NCBI GenBank assembly: GCA_029953675.1
Contig: JAMWBK010000003.1
Location: 3,224,001-3,288,000 of the forward strand
DNA from: Rhodosorus marinus
Lineage: Eukaryota; Rhodophyta; Stylonematophyceae; Stylonematales; Stylonemataceae
Length of the DNA stretch: 64,000 nucleotides
Direction: 5' to 3'
Shown here: positions 43,354-54,859 of the stretch, piece by piece
How the letters are laid out: the number at the start of each line of letters is the position of its first letter
Numbering within the stretch: position 1 is the first letter of the stretch
Notes under the pieces: model-generated
The model's input: only the letters and a program-made list of their open reading frames with translations
Told to the model about the DNA's origin: nothing
The model's database searches: none
Made by a program: the position numbers and the translations under genes

Positions 43354-44650
43354 ATGACGGGTATCGAAAGCATGGGGGGAATAGATACTGCTCTAGCTGG
43401 GTTTGTAGGCTGTGGTAAGCTTCTCTGGAGACAACGAGGGGACAGGAAGCTCTTGACGTGCAGTCGTCCAGTGTCACTCAGTATCTCAGGTGGCGGCGGA
43501 AGATCTAAGAAATGGATTGGACCGAACGCGAGAGAAGTATCGAGGAGGGGGAATGTGAGCGTGCAGGCGGTGAAGAAACCTCCAGTGGCTGCGGAGATGG
43601 AGTTGAACCCTGCAGCTACAGGTAGAGGAGGCCAGATGGTTGTCTGGTTACAGGACGTGCTGAGATTGCACGACAACCCAGCTCTGAGTTTCGCAGCGGA
43701 GGATGCTTCCTCTGTCCTAGTAATTTATATATTTGATCGAAGAATCACACATGTTGACAGAAGAGAAGATGCTCAGAAAGTTCGATTCTTGATGGACAGC
43801 CTGGAGGACCTGCGACGCTCCCTGAGGAAGATGGGCTCCGACTTGGCTCTCATTGACGGGGAACCCGAAAAGATTATTCCAAAAATCTGTAAAGGTATGG
43901 GGGCTCGTGCGCTGGCCTTTCATAGAGCCGTGACAAAACCGGGTATTGAAATTGAGAGACGACTAATGGACAATTTGGAGGACGCGAACGTGGAGTCGAA
44001 TCGGCTGTGGTCCAGCACCATGTACAGGCTGGAGGACACTCCGTTTAATCTGCGAACAATACCCTGGGAGTATGAGCAATTTGAGAAGGAGGTCAACCGA
44101 GACGGTGTCCTTAGAGAGTCTTTACCGAAGCTGACCAAGCTTCCCCCACCCCCAAGGTAGGCCATGTCTTTCTTGAAAATGATTGGAACGGCTTTCATCG
44201 AGTCCGAACGGATTCATTAACAAAGGCTCTTCCTAAAACCTGTTGTGGTTTTGCTTCTGCCCTTGGTTTTTGTTCTGCTCGAGTAGCAGTTTCGATTTCG
44301 GGAGCGTGCCAACGTGGATTTCGAAAGTAGCTGGTGAAGGAGTTAGAGAGGGGGGTGAGACTGCCGCCCTCAAGGTTTTGGAAGACAAGCTAGCAAATGA
44401 GCTACGCAACAGCAAGAATTTGAGCATTACCCCATGGAGTATCGGTCCTTGGTTGGAGTTAGGCTGCCTTTCACCCAGGCTCGTGAAGGAGAAAATTCTG
44501 AAGATTGCGACGAAACTGACTAAGGAACGTTTACGGACGCTTAATACGGAGCTCATTCTCTGGGATTTCTTCCGCTTTATCTCACTAGTCAAGTCGATAA
44601 TGAACATTGAGGCCCATTTGCCAAAGGAGAGCAAGTCAATCATTCCCTGA
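43354..44650 (+). CDS. PHR2: PHR2-type photolyase-like protein, putative plastid form
   Basis: Exons 43354-44156 and 44290-44650 join in phase to 387 residues. After an N-terminal extension of about 90 residues that is Gly/Arg/Ser-rich and looks like a plastid transit region, the photolyase alpha/beta domain begins at MVVWLQDVLRLHDNPAL, followed by VIYIFDRR, VRFLMDSLEDLR..L..MGSDL and FHRAVT. A linker leads to GGETAAL, PWLELGCLSPR and ILWDFFRFI, where the protein ends. Full photolyases and cryptochromes continue there with the FAD-binding helical domain. Plant PHR2 stops at the same point, so the short length is the family's architecture, not truncation. Its biochemical role is poorly known; FAD-dependent DNA repair is unlikely without the missing half. 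The gene is convergent with the SPOUT gene. Confidence 0.9.
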
Positions 44651-44898
44651 GTACATAATGGGATTCAGAGTTTCGCTGTCTGTGGTGCTTGAGCTGGACA
44701 CGCCATCTTGCTCAGATGAAGGTCGGAATTCTACGGAGACTACTAATTTGGCGTCTGTGTGCGTATGTGTGAACTAGCTGACTTCCGACTCACGGAATCA
44801 TTGACAAGCGCCAGACCTTGATATAATAAATAAACACCGCTAATACCTAGATGTGAAGATGTGCAGTCGCTGAGACACCCTCCGCTCTCCAAACCGGG

Positions 44899-46122
44899 TC
44901 ACAACAGTCTAGTCGCGGGCCTTTTCTTGCCGGGGTCATCCTCAGCTGCACTGTCAGCCAAGACCAAGCAAGGTCTGAGAGCTGTGAGAGAGATCGGAAT
45001 AGCCTCTTCCGTACGAATTGTTCTGGATCCCTGAGTGGGACACGTATTGACGTATTCGTCAAAAATTTCTTCCGTGCTTATATCCTTTCCTATACCCTGC
45101 AGATTATGATTGAGATCATGAGCGAGTGTTATGAGCTCTCATCGTCTTGGGCAGCATGGCAAGTTCTCCGCCGTAGTTTAGGGCGAGTAAGAGCCTACCC
45201 TTTCCACGAGCACGTCATCCACCATCGCTGCATGTTCTATGCCTTTCACGCCCCCGAAAACAACAAGAAGATGATGAAACGGCCCAACACTTAGATTTGC
45301 GTCCTCGACAGACCTGCCACGCTCGCTTGTCCCAACCACAAAATCGTACCCAGATTCAAAGGGACAGTTCTCAAAAACCGTGGAGAGCTTTCCCGCTCGG
45401 CGAACACGATAACCCCAGTACAATCTATGCGACCATAGCCATTCGTCAAAAATTTGTTTTCTCATCCGCGAGCCGATCGGCATGTTGCTAAGAGCTTACC
45501 CTCCACTTCTTCTTGGTTCATCTCGTCCGGCCAACTTGCCTTCTTTAATGGGTCTGTTAGGGCAGGATCCAAAGTCAATTGTAACCCTCGTACCAATCGG
45601 TTCCTTCTTTTCACCAAAATGTACTGGTTCCCTCCAGCCAACATCTGCAAAGTGTGATTCTCTTAAATTCCGATGGCCCTTTTCTCCATTTGCCCGAAAA
45701 GAGTTCCAAGAACTTGAGCCTTGTCCAGCTCGCTTGAAGCCTTGCTCAACTACTACTCCCTCTCTCCAACGCAGGTACTCGCGTTCCCTTAGGTGATGAG
45801 GAGCATCTAGAGGATTGAGGAGGCCTACATTCCTAAGCCGGGCTTCCATTGGGAATAGGTGTCGTCGCAGGTATTGTGGAGTCTCAAGATACTTGAGAAG
45901 CAGCTCCAACGTGTCATCTGAATACTTCTCTTCGACGCTATCGTCGAAAATGACCACCTCGTCCACCTCGAAGATCGCCAGCGTTCGTGCAACACTCCCC
46001 GCGACGTAAGTTCGCAAAATTTCCGATTGCGCATTGGAAAGTATCGATCCAGGAAGCGCAACACTCACAGTCCAAGGCCGATCACCTCGAGCTCGTTTCC
46101 TTACACTACCAACCCCGACCAT
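44899..46122 (-). CDS. SPOUT1: SPOUT1-type RNA methyltransferase
   Basis: Exons 45500-46122, 45199-45424 and 44899-45096 give 348 residues, each junction in phase. It matches the SPOUT1/C9orf114 family (Pfam DUF171): WTVSVALPGSILSNAQS.ELRTYVAG..AR..AIF.VDEVV.FDD, LLKYLETPQYLRRHLFP, GLLNPLDAPHH, EGVVV, LYWGYRVR.A..LS.VF, the SAM-knot segment GYDFVVGTSERGRSV, LLVVFGGVKGIEH, and the C-terminal YVNTCPTQGSRTIRTEEAI.ISL.AL. These proteins are SAM-dependent RNA methyltransferases with a deep trefoil knot. The animal protein also localises to spindle/kinetochores. ATG at 46122 lies only 15 codons before the conserved region, which suits the family. The 3' end is 248 bases from the PHR2-like gene. Confidence 0.94.
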
Positions 46123-47065
46123 CTCTATCTAGCCCTACAACAGGGAAGCGCAAAACCCTAATAGATCTCGAGAAAGGATACCACAACTGGCCGAGTTTTC
46201 AGCATTCCCTCGCATCACACTGCGCTCGAGAATCAACGTTTCGCTGCGAAGAGGGTTATCGACCGTCCCCTGCTCGATCACGAGCAAAAAGACCAATTTG
46301 ATCTTGGCAGAATTTTTTGATGCTTTCTCCTGGTTTTTCTCTGCTCGCCGATGCTTATTCACGGATGTGCATGGAGTTGTGGATTCTCGCGTTCCGAGAT
46401 GTCTGCAGTGCCGGCTGCTAGGTGAAAGAATCGAAACTAGTCGCATGGGAACCACCCGCAAATATGCTTCTACTATGCGTCATCAGAAGGCTTCTTAATC
46501 CATTGGCAGCCGCCTGTGCCCTATACGCTGAGTTCATCCCTTAATGGCGACTACTGAGCGACCGTACGCCTTGAACCATGGCGGATTGGGCCAGGCGGAG
46601 AAGGACGATCGGGATGGCTTCTCAACTTTGTATGGAGTTGTTGCGACGTGATCAGGTCTGCCTCGAATAATGCAAGCACTAATCGTTCGCGTTTGCATGA
46701 TTGCTTTTAACCAAGGCGGAGTTATTCTAGGTTATTGCTGGCTTGAAGAGCAGTTGCAAACAAAATAACAATCGCTTTTCTTGCACCGCTCAAAAGAACT
46801 GTTAAGGAGGCGCCCTGACGAATGCAGCTAGCTACACACACTCACGCTACTGAACGAGAACAATCGGCAAGGGTAGAACTGATATGCTCTACCCGAGTGA
46901 AACGCATCTCTCGTCGCGTATCTGTCGTAGGTTGTCAAAAAGGCTAAATACACCATGCTCAGTTTAAATGCCCCCAATTTATTTGGACTGCATCACAGCT
47001 ATACATGTGCAAGTGTTCATATGAGCGACGGGGATCAGACTAGAAGACGCCGTGAGCGTAGCAAT
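46123..47065. other. Intergenic region without recognised genes
   Basis: About 0.9 kb between the start of the SPOUT gene and the end of the BAF60 gene, both on the minus strand. No features beyond short non-conserved open frames. Confidence 0.5.
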
Positions 47066-49591
47066 TCAAGGTCTCGGGGCAGCATTGTACGTTGCCTCAG
47101 TGTCGAGGACCATTTTGCGAAAAATGTAGCCAGGAATCACGTCGTGAACCCATTGCTGATAGTAGTATTGGGACCTGTTTACATAGCAGGACGTTAGGAT
47201 ACCAGTTGAGGTTTTCACCTCGCGAAAAGAGTTCCCGTGAAATCCCTAACCTTCGTTCTTCTTCTGGGTTCAAACCGGTCGCACCGCGAACTACCCGGAG
47301 ATCCCGTGCTTGTGACAGGCTAAGCATATTCGCAAAGTGAGCCGGATCTCTCGCAGCAATCTCGAAACAGTCGCGCCTTCGCTTGTGCCTAACCAGTGAT
47401 TCGATCGCCTACCGAAACAGAATGATTTACAGTTTCAGCATGTTCACCAAAAGGTAAGGCTTTCTCCTTCAAGTAGAAGGCCTCTCTCAGTTGGCACTTG
47501 AACTAGACGTACCGCTAAGTGCTTGTGTGCGAGATCCAAATAGTTTTCTGACGGAAGTGAAACCGTATCATCTGGGTTGGCGGGAAATATCGCCGTAAGT
47601 ACCCCGGTTTTCTCAGCTTCAACCATTGGCGATGGATCCGGCAGCTCTATCCTGAGATCGTAAGAATCATAGTTTTGCTTGGCAAAAGAGGCTGCATTGT
47701 GCACTACATGTGGTATTGTGAAGGGTTCGAAAGCAACTGCAGAGAGGAGCCAACACGACGCAGACGACGTGAGTGAAACGAGGCCAGAGCTGCCTCAAAC
47801 CCGCCTGTTTTCGTTCCTTGCTTACCAAGGTAGCGATTGACCAGATCGAATACAGAGCTGAGCTTAAAAACGACGACGCCTTCTCCGGTGTGTTCTAAAG
47901 CAGGCCTTGGTATAATCTTCCTCAAACCGTCATCAACCTTGACCGCGGACTTGTCTTCAAAGCATAGTAGCGCCTTCTCCTTAATGTATCTCCACAAGCC
48001 CATGACAATACTACTCTTAGTATCAATTTTGATCCCAATCAGTGACGCCAGTGGCTCCCTGACTTGAAACAAGTCCGGGTTGCTTTCTGGATATAGTCTC
48101 AAGACAGCTGTGAAGTCACCATCTCCAGCTCGCACAATCTCAAACCCATCGGCTGCGCGTGATCCTTTAGCACCCCTAACCCACTCTATTGCATTGTTCT
48201 GCTGGACCTTCGGACGTCTTATCTCGACTACCGCCTTCTTAAACAGATTTGAAAATTTTCCTTCACCCACTAGGCAGAGAAAAAGCACAAAAGCTCTACT
48301 GAGCTTGCGCAAAAAAAGCGTTCGCCCGAGCTCAAAGGCTTGAAGCCGAGGTCACAGATTAATTCACGGTGACCAACAATGCTTACCCAGATAACCTGAG
48401 GTGTCCGAGATGACGTTTCCAAATACCTGGAGTTTGAATTTCGTTGGTTGACGTTTTTCTTGCAGAACTTGGCTCCTAATTTGGAGCCTAAAAATACATG
48501 TTTTGGTTTGGACGTTTCTCCTCAGGGATTCCGAAATTTCAACGTGCTTGCGTATGATCTTCAGATCCAGATCTCTCTCCAGTTCAACGATTCTTCGAAA
48601 GACTTTCGACTCCCGTTGAAGCAGCTCCACTCCACTATCAATTCAGAGAGAAACCATAAGCGCGTTTTTCAGCGTTTCACTAGCGAAGATATGCGTTATC
48701 TTCTTCTCAGCAGATGGACAGACCTAGCTGCGAGATTTAGATCAACGTCTCTATCTCGTCTCCGTTTTCTCCTGCATGCTCTGGATTTTTGAAAATCCTC
48801 GACGAAGCGTGGAGCTTCCTCCGCAGCCTTGTCAACATACATTCTAGCCTTCGATTTCTCAGTTCGTTTTCGATGTTCAGCATCCCTGGCTAGAATTTCT
48901 ACAGACCTCTCCGCCACAGCCTTCACGAGTTCCTGTCTCTTCCTCTCATTCGCTTCCCTGCCTTGCCTCTCCCTCTCTCTGCTCTCTCTCAACGCGGCGG
49001 CTCTTTCGACTTTGTCTCTCTCTTCTTTCTCCCGTTGCAGGCGTTTCTTCTCAAGGCGTTCTTCCCTCTGTGCTCGTCTCTCAGCCTCCAAACGAGCCTC
49101 AACCTCTGCCTTCTCTTTGGCTTCCTCCAAGCTGGATTCTTTTACAGCCTTTACCTCACCCTCCTTCTCCACATTTTCAAGTAGTTTCTCCTCCTTTACC
49201 TGCACCTTCGATGCCAAACTTCCCTCAACTGACATCTTCTCCCGCTCCTCCTCCTCCACCGCCGTTGCCTCGGTCTCTTTCATCTCAAGGTCTTCAGAAC
49301 TTGCCACCTGCTTCATCTCAACCCCTTCACCCAACATCTTTTCAACCTCGCCCTTCATTGTGTCTCGGTCATCATCACCTGCAACTCCTGCCACCTCCTG
49401 ATCACATACAGAAGAAAACAAGACGGCTCACGGCATTTCAGTTTCGCGAAGCCCGCGCCCCCGCAGAAAGATCCGCGTTGTTAAACCAAGCGTACCAGTT
49501 CAACTTTCATCGAGCTATCCCCCTCATCTCGTCCCATCCCTCCGGAGTCCCTGGTCCCTGGCTCCTGCTTCACAAGCTCCGCACTGTCCAT
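47066..49591 (-). CDS. SMARCD: BAF60/SWP73-type SWI/SNF subunit with SWIB domain
   Basis: Seven exons on the minus strand: 49496-49591, 48724-49397, 48387-48634, 47826-48269, 47513-47736, 47251-47408 and 47066-47174; total 650 residues with matching phase. From exon 3 on it aligns with BAF60: LERDLDLKIIRKHVEISESLRR, KFSNLFKKAVVEI...AIEWVRG, DGFEIVR.GD.DFTAVL, a SWIB core (LASLIGIKIDTKSSIVMGLWRYIKEKALL), HKHLAAIESLVRHKRRRD, QARDLRVV.G..G.NPEEERRSQYYYQQWV. BAF60 links transcription factors to the SWI/SNF remodeller. The first two exons add about 257 residues not seen in BAF60: a VKQEP sumoylation-like motif, then a long Glu/Lys/Arg-rich coiled coil. The junction joining them (donor GTCTGT at 48723) is weak, so they may belong to a separate gene; exons 3-7 are firm. 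Confidence 0.85.
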
Positions 49592-50879
49592 CTTCAAGGA
49601 TATGGACTCTTTCCTCTTGCAAACAGAAACTTCAGGTTTTTGCCCGCAGACATATACACATCCTCAAGCTTCCCTAGTGGAGACCAAAAAGAAGAAGCTA
49701 GCTTTGTAAAAAGAAAGTACGACTTGCGGTACCCGGATCTCCTGCGTTATTCCTTCCAAGTCGCTCAACACGACTCTGCACCCTTGATGTTCCACTCTTA
49801 CCTCTAAAGCCACATTTCTTTCCTATCAGCTTTTGGGTGCGCACTCTAGCTCAACCAAGAAAACTTGAAATCTCGCTCCGGCCCTTTGGGATCAGTGGAT
49901 CGGCGATCAGCATCATTCACGACCACCACTTTGTCCTCGTATTCTTGACGTGTTAGTTATATTCGAACCTGAGGCGGGACTTATATACATGCTTGGCTAG
50001 CTGTGAAGATAGAATTGATTCCCATCGCCTTCCAACGCATGAGTTTGCGCTTGGTCGCTCTACCACCGTTGCTACGGGCTTCGGATAGGGGCTTCGTTAG
50101 ATGCAGAATCTATGCTCCCGTTAAACAACTTTGGAGAAGGGTAGAGCAAGTTGAATCGCGAGATCAGCATCCTTGATCGACCGTCTCATTTGTCCTCCCG
50201 CGTCTGATGTTTCGTCCAGGAGTTGACCCTGTGCATGGGGAGAAGAGCATGCAACGAGAAAACGACCTTGTCGGTGGTTAGCACAGACTAAAGTTGGTCG
50301 CGATTGTGGACTGGATTAGCGCTGTGGTCTACGGCGGTGTTCCCGGCAGAACAAATAGCGAAGCATCCCTGGTCCCCTGAACATGGCGCCCGGCGAAAGC
50401 TCAAAAGTAGTTAGGCAACGTGCAATAGCGGATTTGGATGCCACAGCTCTTAATTGTAAGCTGATGGAAGTGCTTATGTGCCTGGCCGCAGCGGCTAAAG
50501 AATGCCTTTTTGAACGTGACACTGATCAAATTTTGGGTATTGACAACACGTGAGCTCAGCACCGAACCCTTTCCAAGATCAAAATCGCAATATTTTCAGG
50601 TGAGCTAAAAAAACCATTGAGTTACAAAATTGAGGTTCGGTCTAAAACTTGAGGACTGGAGCAGATGAGCAACGAACCTTCTGTCTGTGCTGCTTTCTTC
50701 CACGAATTTTTCGCACTAGTAAGGGCATTGCATTGAAGTTTGTTAGGCAGCCGCAAGATCGTGAGGTTTGGATCATCAGAGCTTGAGCTCGGGAAGCTGA
50801 TCAAGATCAATTCCCCCTACGAATAGCAACGCTGAACGGGACTCGGGCAACCTTTGTGCATCAGCAAACAAGTGCTGAA
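49592..50879. other. Intergenic region between divergent genes
   Basis: About 1.3 kb containing the promoters of BAF60 and the dihydrodiol dehydrogenase-like gene. A plus-strand open frame (49070-49807) enters it but is the reverse of the BAF60 coiled coil for half its length. No convincing RNA gene. Confidence 0.5.
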
Positions 50880-52277
50880 ATGGATACAGATTGGATACCA
50901 TTGGATATCAGGTCGGGGTTAACGAAGGAGTTGCCAGAGGATGTGAAGTATCGTTGGGGAATTTGCGGCACTGGACGTTGTTGTAATGATTTTGTTCAGG
51001 CGCTGAAAGGTTTGCCGAATGCAGGTAGGGAATGGAATCGGTTCAAGCGCAATCTCGCGCTAAAGGAACTCAAGTGATACGATGGAAAGTGAATATTTAG
51101 AATTGACTGGTTTCCTTTTTTGTTGGCATCCAGTGCTTACTTGCGTGTCTTCTAGGTCGGCTGAAAAAGCAGCTACATTTGCAGCCTTGCATGGGATCCC
51201 ACAAAGCTTTGATTCCTTCAGAGAGATGGCGGACCATGGAGATTTTGACATTATGTACATCGGAACTCTTCACCCGTTCCACCGTGAGCATGCACAGGCG
51301 GCCTTGGAAGCGGGCAAGCATGTTCTCGTAGAAAAACCTTTTACGACAACCCTTGATGATGCTTTGGCACTCACTGAGCTAGCCGAGAAGAAGGGACTCT
51401 TCATCGCTGAAGGCTTGTGGACAAGGTTCTTTCCGGCCGTGGAACAAGCACTCCACATGGTTAGGAGCGGTTCGCTCGGCGAAGTAAAGCAAGTGGAAGC
51501 GGATTTTTGCTTCAACGCTACGGCGGACGGAGACGCCGGCGTCCTTTTCAACAAGGAGCTAGCAGGAGGTGCTAACTTCTACGTGAGCATCTACAGTCTT
51601 GGATACGCAACCGCGGTCTTCGGAACAGAACCCGAAAAGATCATCGCAACTGGGCATGTCCAGGAGGGATTAGACTTGAGCAACGTTGTTGTTTTGCTCT
51701 ATGCGGATGGAAAAACTGGCATCGCGATTTCCGGCATGCACGTAGAATCGGCTGAAGAAACCCGAATATCGGGAACGAATGGCAGAATCACTATCCATCC
51801 CCCCTCTCACTGTGCGACGAGCACTACCTTCTATGGAAAGTTAGAGGGCCGAGGCAATGTTGAGTATGAACATGAATCAATTAATCCGAGGTTTCTGGGG
51901 TTCGTGTGACGAGTCCTCAACATGTTGTGTGCACTGTGTCTTCTTGATCAGGACGCACACAGTTCAGTTCGACCTTCCGCGAAATCCCCCAACTCTGGAA
52001 GAAACTGGTGGTTTCAACTTCCCCAATTCAATCGGGTTCCAGTAAGTTCAAACGAATTGCAGGCTCTGGCAGGGACTTCGTCATGGCTAACAGCATTCTT
52101 TATTCTTTGTGGCTTCCGTTTTGGGTCGCTTATCGACAAATCAGGTATGAAGCGGCAGCTGCTATGCGCTGCATTCATGCCGGTAGGCGCGAGACTCCAC
52201 AGTATACAACGAGTGAAATGTTAGGCGTACAAAAACTCCAAGATCAAGTCAGGAAACAGTTGCACGAACGTGAATAA
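50880..52277 (+). CDS. Dihydrodiol dehydrogenase-like oxidoreductase (Gfo/Idh/MocA)
   Basis: Exons 50880-51024, 51134-51863, 51952-52041 and 52145-52277 give 365 residues. The N-terminal Rossmann fold shows WGICGTGRCCNDFVQAL followed by VSSRSAEKAATFA, then DIMYIGTLHPFHREHAQAALEAGKHVLVEKPFTT, the Gfo/Idh/MocA signature with the EKP catalytic lysine, and GLFIAEGLWTRFFPA, typical of the dimeric dihydrodiol dehydrogenase (DHDH) subgroup. The C-terminal half (ATAVFGTEP, GTNGRI.IHPP) and end (FNFPNSIGFQYEAAAAMRCIHAG) follow that family. Expected activity is NADP-dependent oxidation or reduction of a cyclic diol or sugar; D-xylose and trans-dihydrodiols are known substrates. The start at 50880 gives normal family length. 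The gene is convergent with the MFS transporter, 47 bases away. Confidence 0.92.
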
Positions 52278-52324
52278 ACCGTCCGTTTCTAATATAATAG
52301 TAGCCAGTTAGTCCTTGTTAATCC

Positions 52325-54027
52325 CTACGTGCGAGATTCGGGCCCAGTCTTCTTGGTCGCCTTGCCGAACATGAGCTTTCCGCCCTCAGTTTTGTCATAT
52401 CGGCGAAGAACGTAAGCACACGCAATGGCCCAGAGGCATAAAACCTTCAAAAATATGAGAGTCCAGGTGTATCCACCGGAGACATCGACCAGCAAACCAG
52501 CAACATAATGCGCAAGCGCCATACTACACAGAGAACGAGTGCCCGCAAGGAAACCCTGTCAGCACTTCGAACAGCTGCGTTACTGAAGGTAGATATCAAA
52601 GCATGAAATGGTCCACAAACCTCAGATTTTCACAGCTCTTGAAAACTCCCAAGGCCGGCGCCAGGTTTGACTCATCCGTCACGAGTGCCACGCTCGAAAG
52701 CAGGGTTACTGGCGCTAGCGCAAAGCCCGATCCCAGTAGCGCTACGGCAATGAACACTTCAGTCTGGCCCGAAGGCAAAAGAAGCCTGAACATTGCGGCC
52801 GACATCAGAAGGCTCCCGGCGATCAGGACATCAGGTCTATGACCAACCCGGTCTAACAGGCTACCAAGGAAGGGAGACACAAGCGCAGCAAGCCCAAGGC
52901 ACATGGAGCTGATGAACCTATTAGTTCGGGATATTGGAGGTTAGGACGTGTAATCTGATAGCTCGTCATTTCGGCAACTTCACCTACCCAGCATCAACAG
53001 CACTGAAGAGATACCTCTGGGAGAACAGCGCAGGCGCAAAATGTACGAAGGAAAAAAAGGCAGCGCTGACCAGCATCCAGATGCTTATCAAAAGTACATA
53101 CTCGAGATTGTAGATTCGGAAGAAGCCACCCACAGATCTACCCCCCGACCAATCCTACCCAAAAGCCGCAAAACTTAACGAATTAGCCTATTCTACATGA
53201 ATCGCTGTTAGGTTGGAGTGAAGATGCCATACAGAACCGTAGTAATGGCCAAAGAACCACCAAAAAGCTAAACCAGCTACAAGTGAAACTCCACAAACAA
53301 CCAAAGCGAACTGAAGAGCACACGTAAGTCCTCCAGTACAAGTTGACGAGATCATGGCTGGCGATCCAAGTGCACTGAAACTGGAAAGTCGGCTGCACAG
53401 CAGCATGATGCCATAAGCGGTTGACAGACCAAGCTTTCCTCGATGTTCTGATCATCAACACACAAAACAGTGACTATCAGGAACCAAAGTAATGAGCTAC
53501 TCAACAATACCTCAAACACCTACCAACTAGTTCGACGTCCTCAGGTTCCCTCGCGGCAAACCATTTCCCAATAATAAATCCCTGAAGCACAACAAGAGCT
53601 CCGTCGCCTAGACCGAAAACGATCCTACCCAACAGCAATACTGTATAGCTCTGTATCCGCACAGCGAAGGTTACTAGCAGCTGCCCAATAAACACCTTCA
53701 CAAACACAAGTAGAATCGATAGATTCAGTCTGATTGGGCTCAAGTACCCGAAGCACTTTGTCATGGTTGATTCTAATTACAGCAGAGGTGAGGACCACGG
53801 CTGCAACATGTGGTTGTAGAACTCCAACAATAACCCCGGCATATAGTGGCAGAACTACACCAGGTAGCTCTTGCGCTGAGAATATCAGTCCAAACTGCCG
53901 CTTATTAAGCCGCAATTCAGACATCAGCTCCGGGCCCAGGGCAGACAGCGCATGCTTGCCGTAATGCGCCCCGACTGACATTAAGCAGCACAACGCCAGA
54001 GCAACCCCCGATCCAGCCCTCACCATC
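52325..54027 (-). CDS. Major facilitator superfamily transporter, MFSD1-like
   Basis: Multi-exon gene with start ATG at 54027-54025 and stop at 52325. Individual exon ends were not all fixed. Readable segments, in order, are: helix 1 (VALALCCLMSVGA), LRLNKRQFGLIFSAQELPGVVLPLYAGV (helix 2 with a short motif-A-like loop), a segment ending LLLGRIVFGLGDGALVVLQGFIIGKWFA (helices 4-5 with R-x-V-F-G-G as in MFSD1), then helices around 53180-53400, LAALVSPFLGSLLDRVGHRPDVLIAG (the second-half motif A), FALAPVTLLSSVALVTD, and a last helix pair ending AIACAYVLRRYD. MFSD1 is a lysosomal transporter in animals, so location in the vacuole is only a guess. The tail is Lys-rich and cytosolic. Confidence 0.82.
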
Positions 54028-54310
54028 GTTCCTATACCGAATGCGTTCAACTCCTCTCACTTACTCTGGACTCTACTCCGACTACAATGTGAAAAGCCAT
54101 CAACAACAGCTGGTTCTAGCGAGGCGGCATTTGTTAAGTTCGACTCGAATCCGGACGCTTGAACCCGCCCCCGCCTCAACGCCCAGGTCACCTTCCATTG
54201 AATCGGCTGATCTCTCCATGTTCTAGGACTCAGCTTGTCTGAGATCTTCCGCACGAAACACACGTGACCCAATCAGCTACTATATATAAATACGGGTGTA
54301 CCTACCTAAG
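54028..54310. other. Promoter-side spacer of the MFS gene
   Basis: 283 bases between the MFS start and the left terminal repeat of the small element. No feature seen apart from a CACGTG at about 54260. Confidence 0.4.
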
Positions 54311-54720
54311 GTGATAGGGCACGCCCTATGAACTTGCCGGTGCAAATTTCAACGGTTCGCACAATGGTGTGCGGTAGGTGTCCCTTGGTCCAGTCGTCGA
54401 TGCCTACCGGAGGGGGCAACCTTGATGCCTAAAAACAAGCCCTATGATGCCTCAAAGCAAGCCCTATGATGCCAATGCGATTGGTTAAGTTATACGAATC
54501 AGACGTATAACTTTTTGCCAAACTCGTCCTAGCTTCCAAAGCAGCAAGTCCCTCCTTATCGTGAATTTCAGTTGAATAATTCGTTTTCGATAAGGCTTTG
54601 AAGTTTCTTCGTAATACGAATGGAACTCAAAATATACTATTTTAGAAATAATAAGAGATATTGCATATAGCATTTTTTGAATGAATTAAAAACGCATCCC
54701 TATAGGGCATGCCCTATCAC
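54311..54720. mobile_element. Small element with terminal inverted repeats (MITE-like)
   Basis: A 19-base sequence GTGATAGGGCACGCCCTAT at 54311-54329 is repeated in inverted orientation at 54702-54720 with one mismatch. The core of each end is itself a palindrome (ATAGGGC-GCCCTAT). The 410-base interval is AT-rich in its right half, encodes nothing recognisable, and contains a 22-bp tandem repeat (54424-54467). No target-site duplication is evident, so the classification is tentative. Confidence 0.6.
54424..54480 (+). repeat. 22-bp tandem repeat
   Basis: Unit GATGCCTMAAARCAAGCCCT plus AT starts at 54424 and 54446 with a partial third copy at 54468. It contains the same GCCCTAT word as the element's ends. 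Confidence 0.85.
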
Positions 54721-54859
54721 TCAACTTGGGGCATTGCTTTCAAAAGCGTTTCAGAATCCATGGTTGCGGTACACGCTTCGAGGCTTTTTTTGCGTCGACC
54801 CATGCTAGACCTGCATAGGGCATAGGCGCAGGATTGTACTATTGGAGTAATTATTTGTA

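Noticed and set aside
48829-49807. Long Ser/Pro-rich open frames on the plus strand
   Set aside because: They are the reverse complement of a Glu/Lys-rich coiled-coil exon, which naturally leaves long open frames opposite; composition-driven shadows.
49985-50090. tRNA-like stretch on the minus strand (GGTGGTAGAGC followed by a CAT-containing stem)
   Set aside because: It lacks a proper T-arm with GTTC and the acceptor ends do not pair, so it does not fold as a tRNA.
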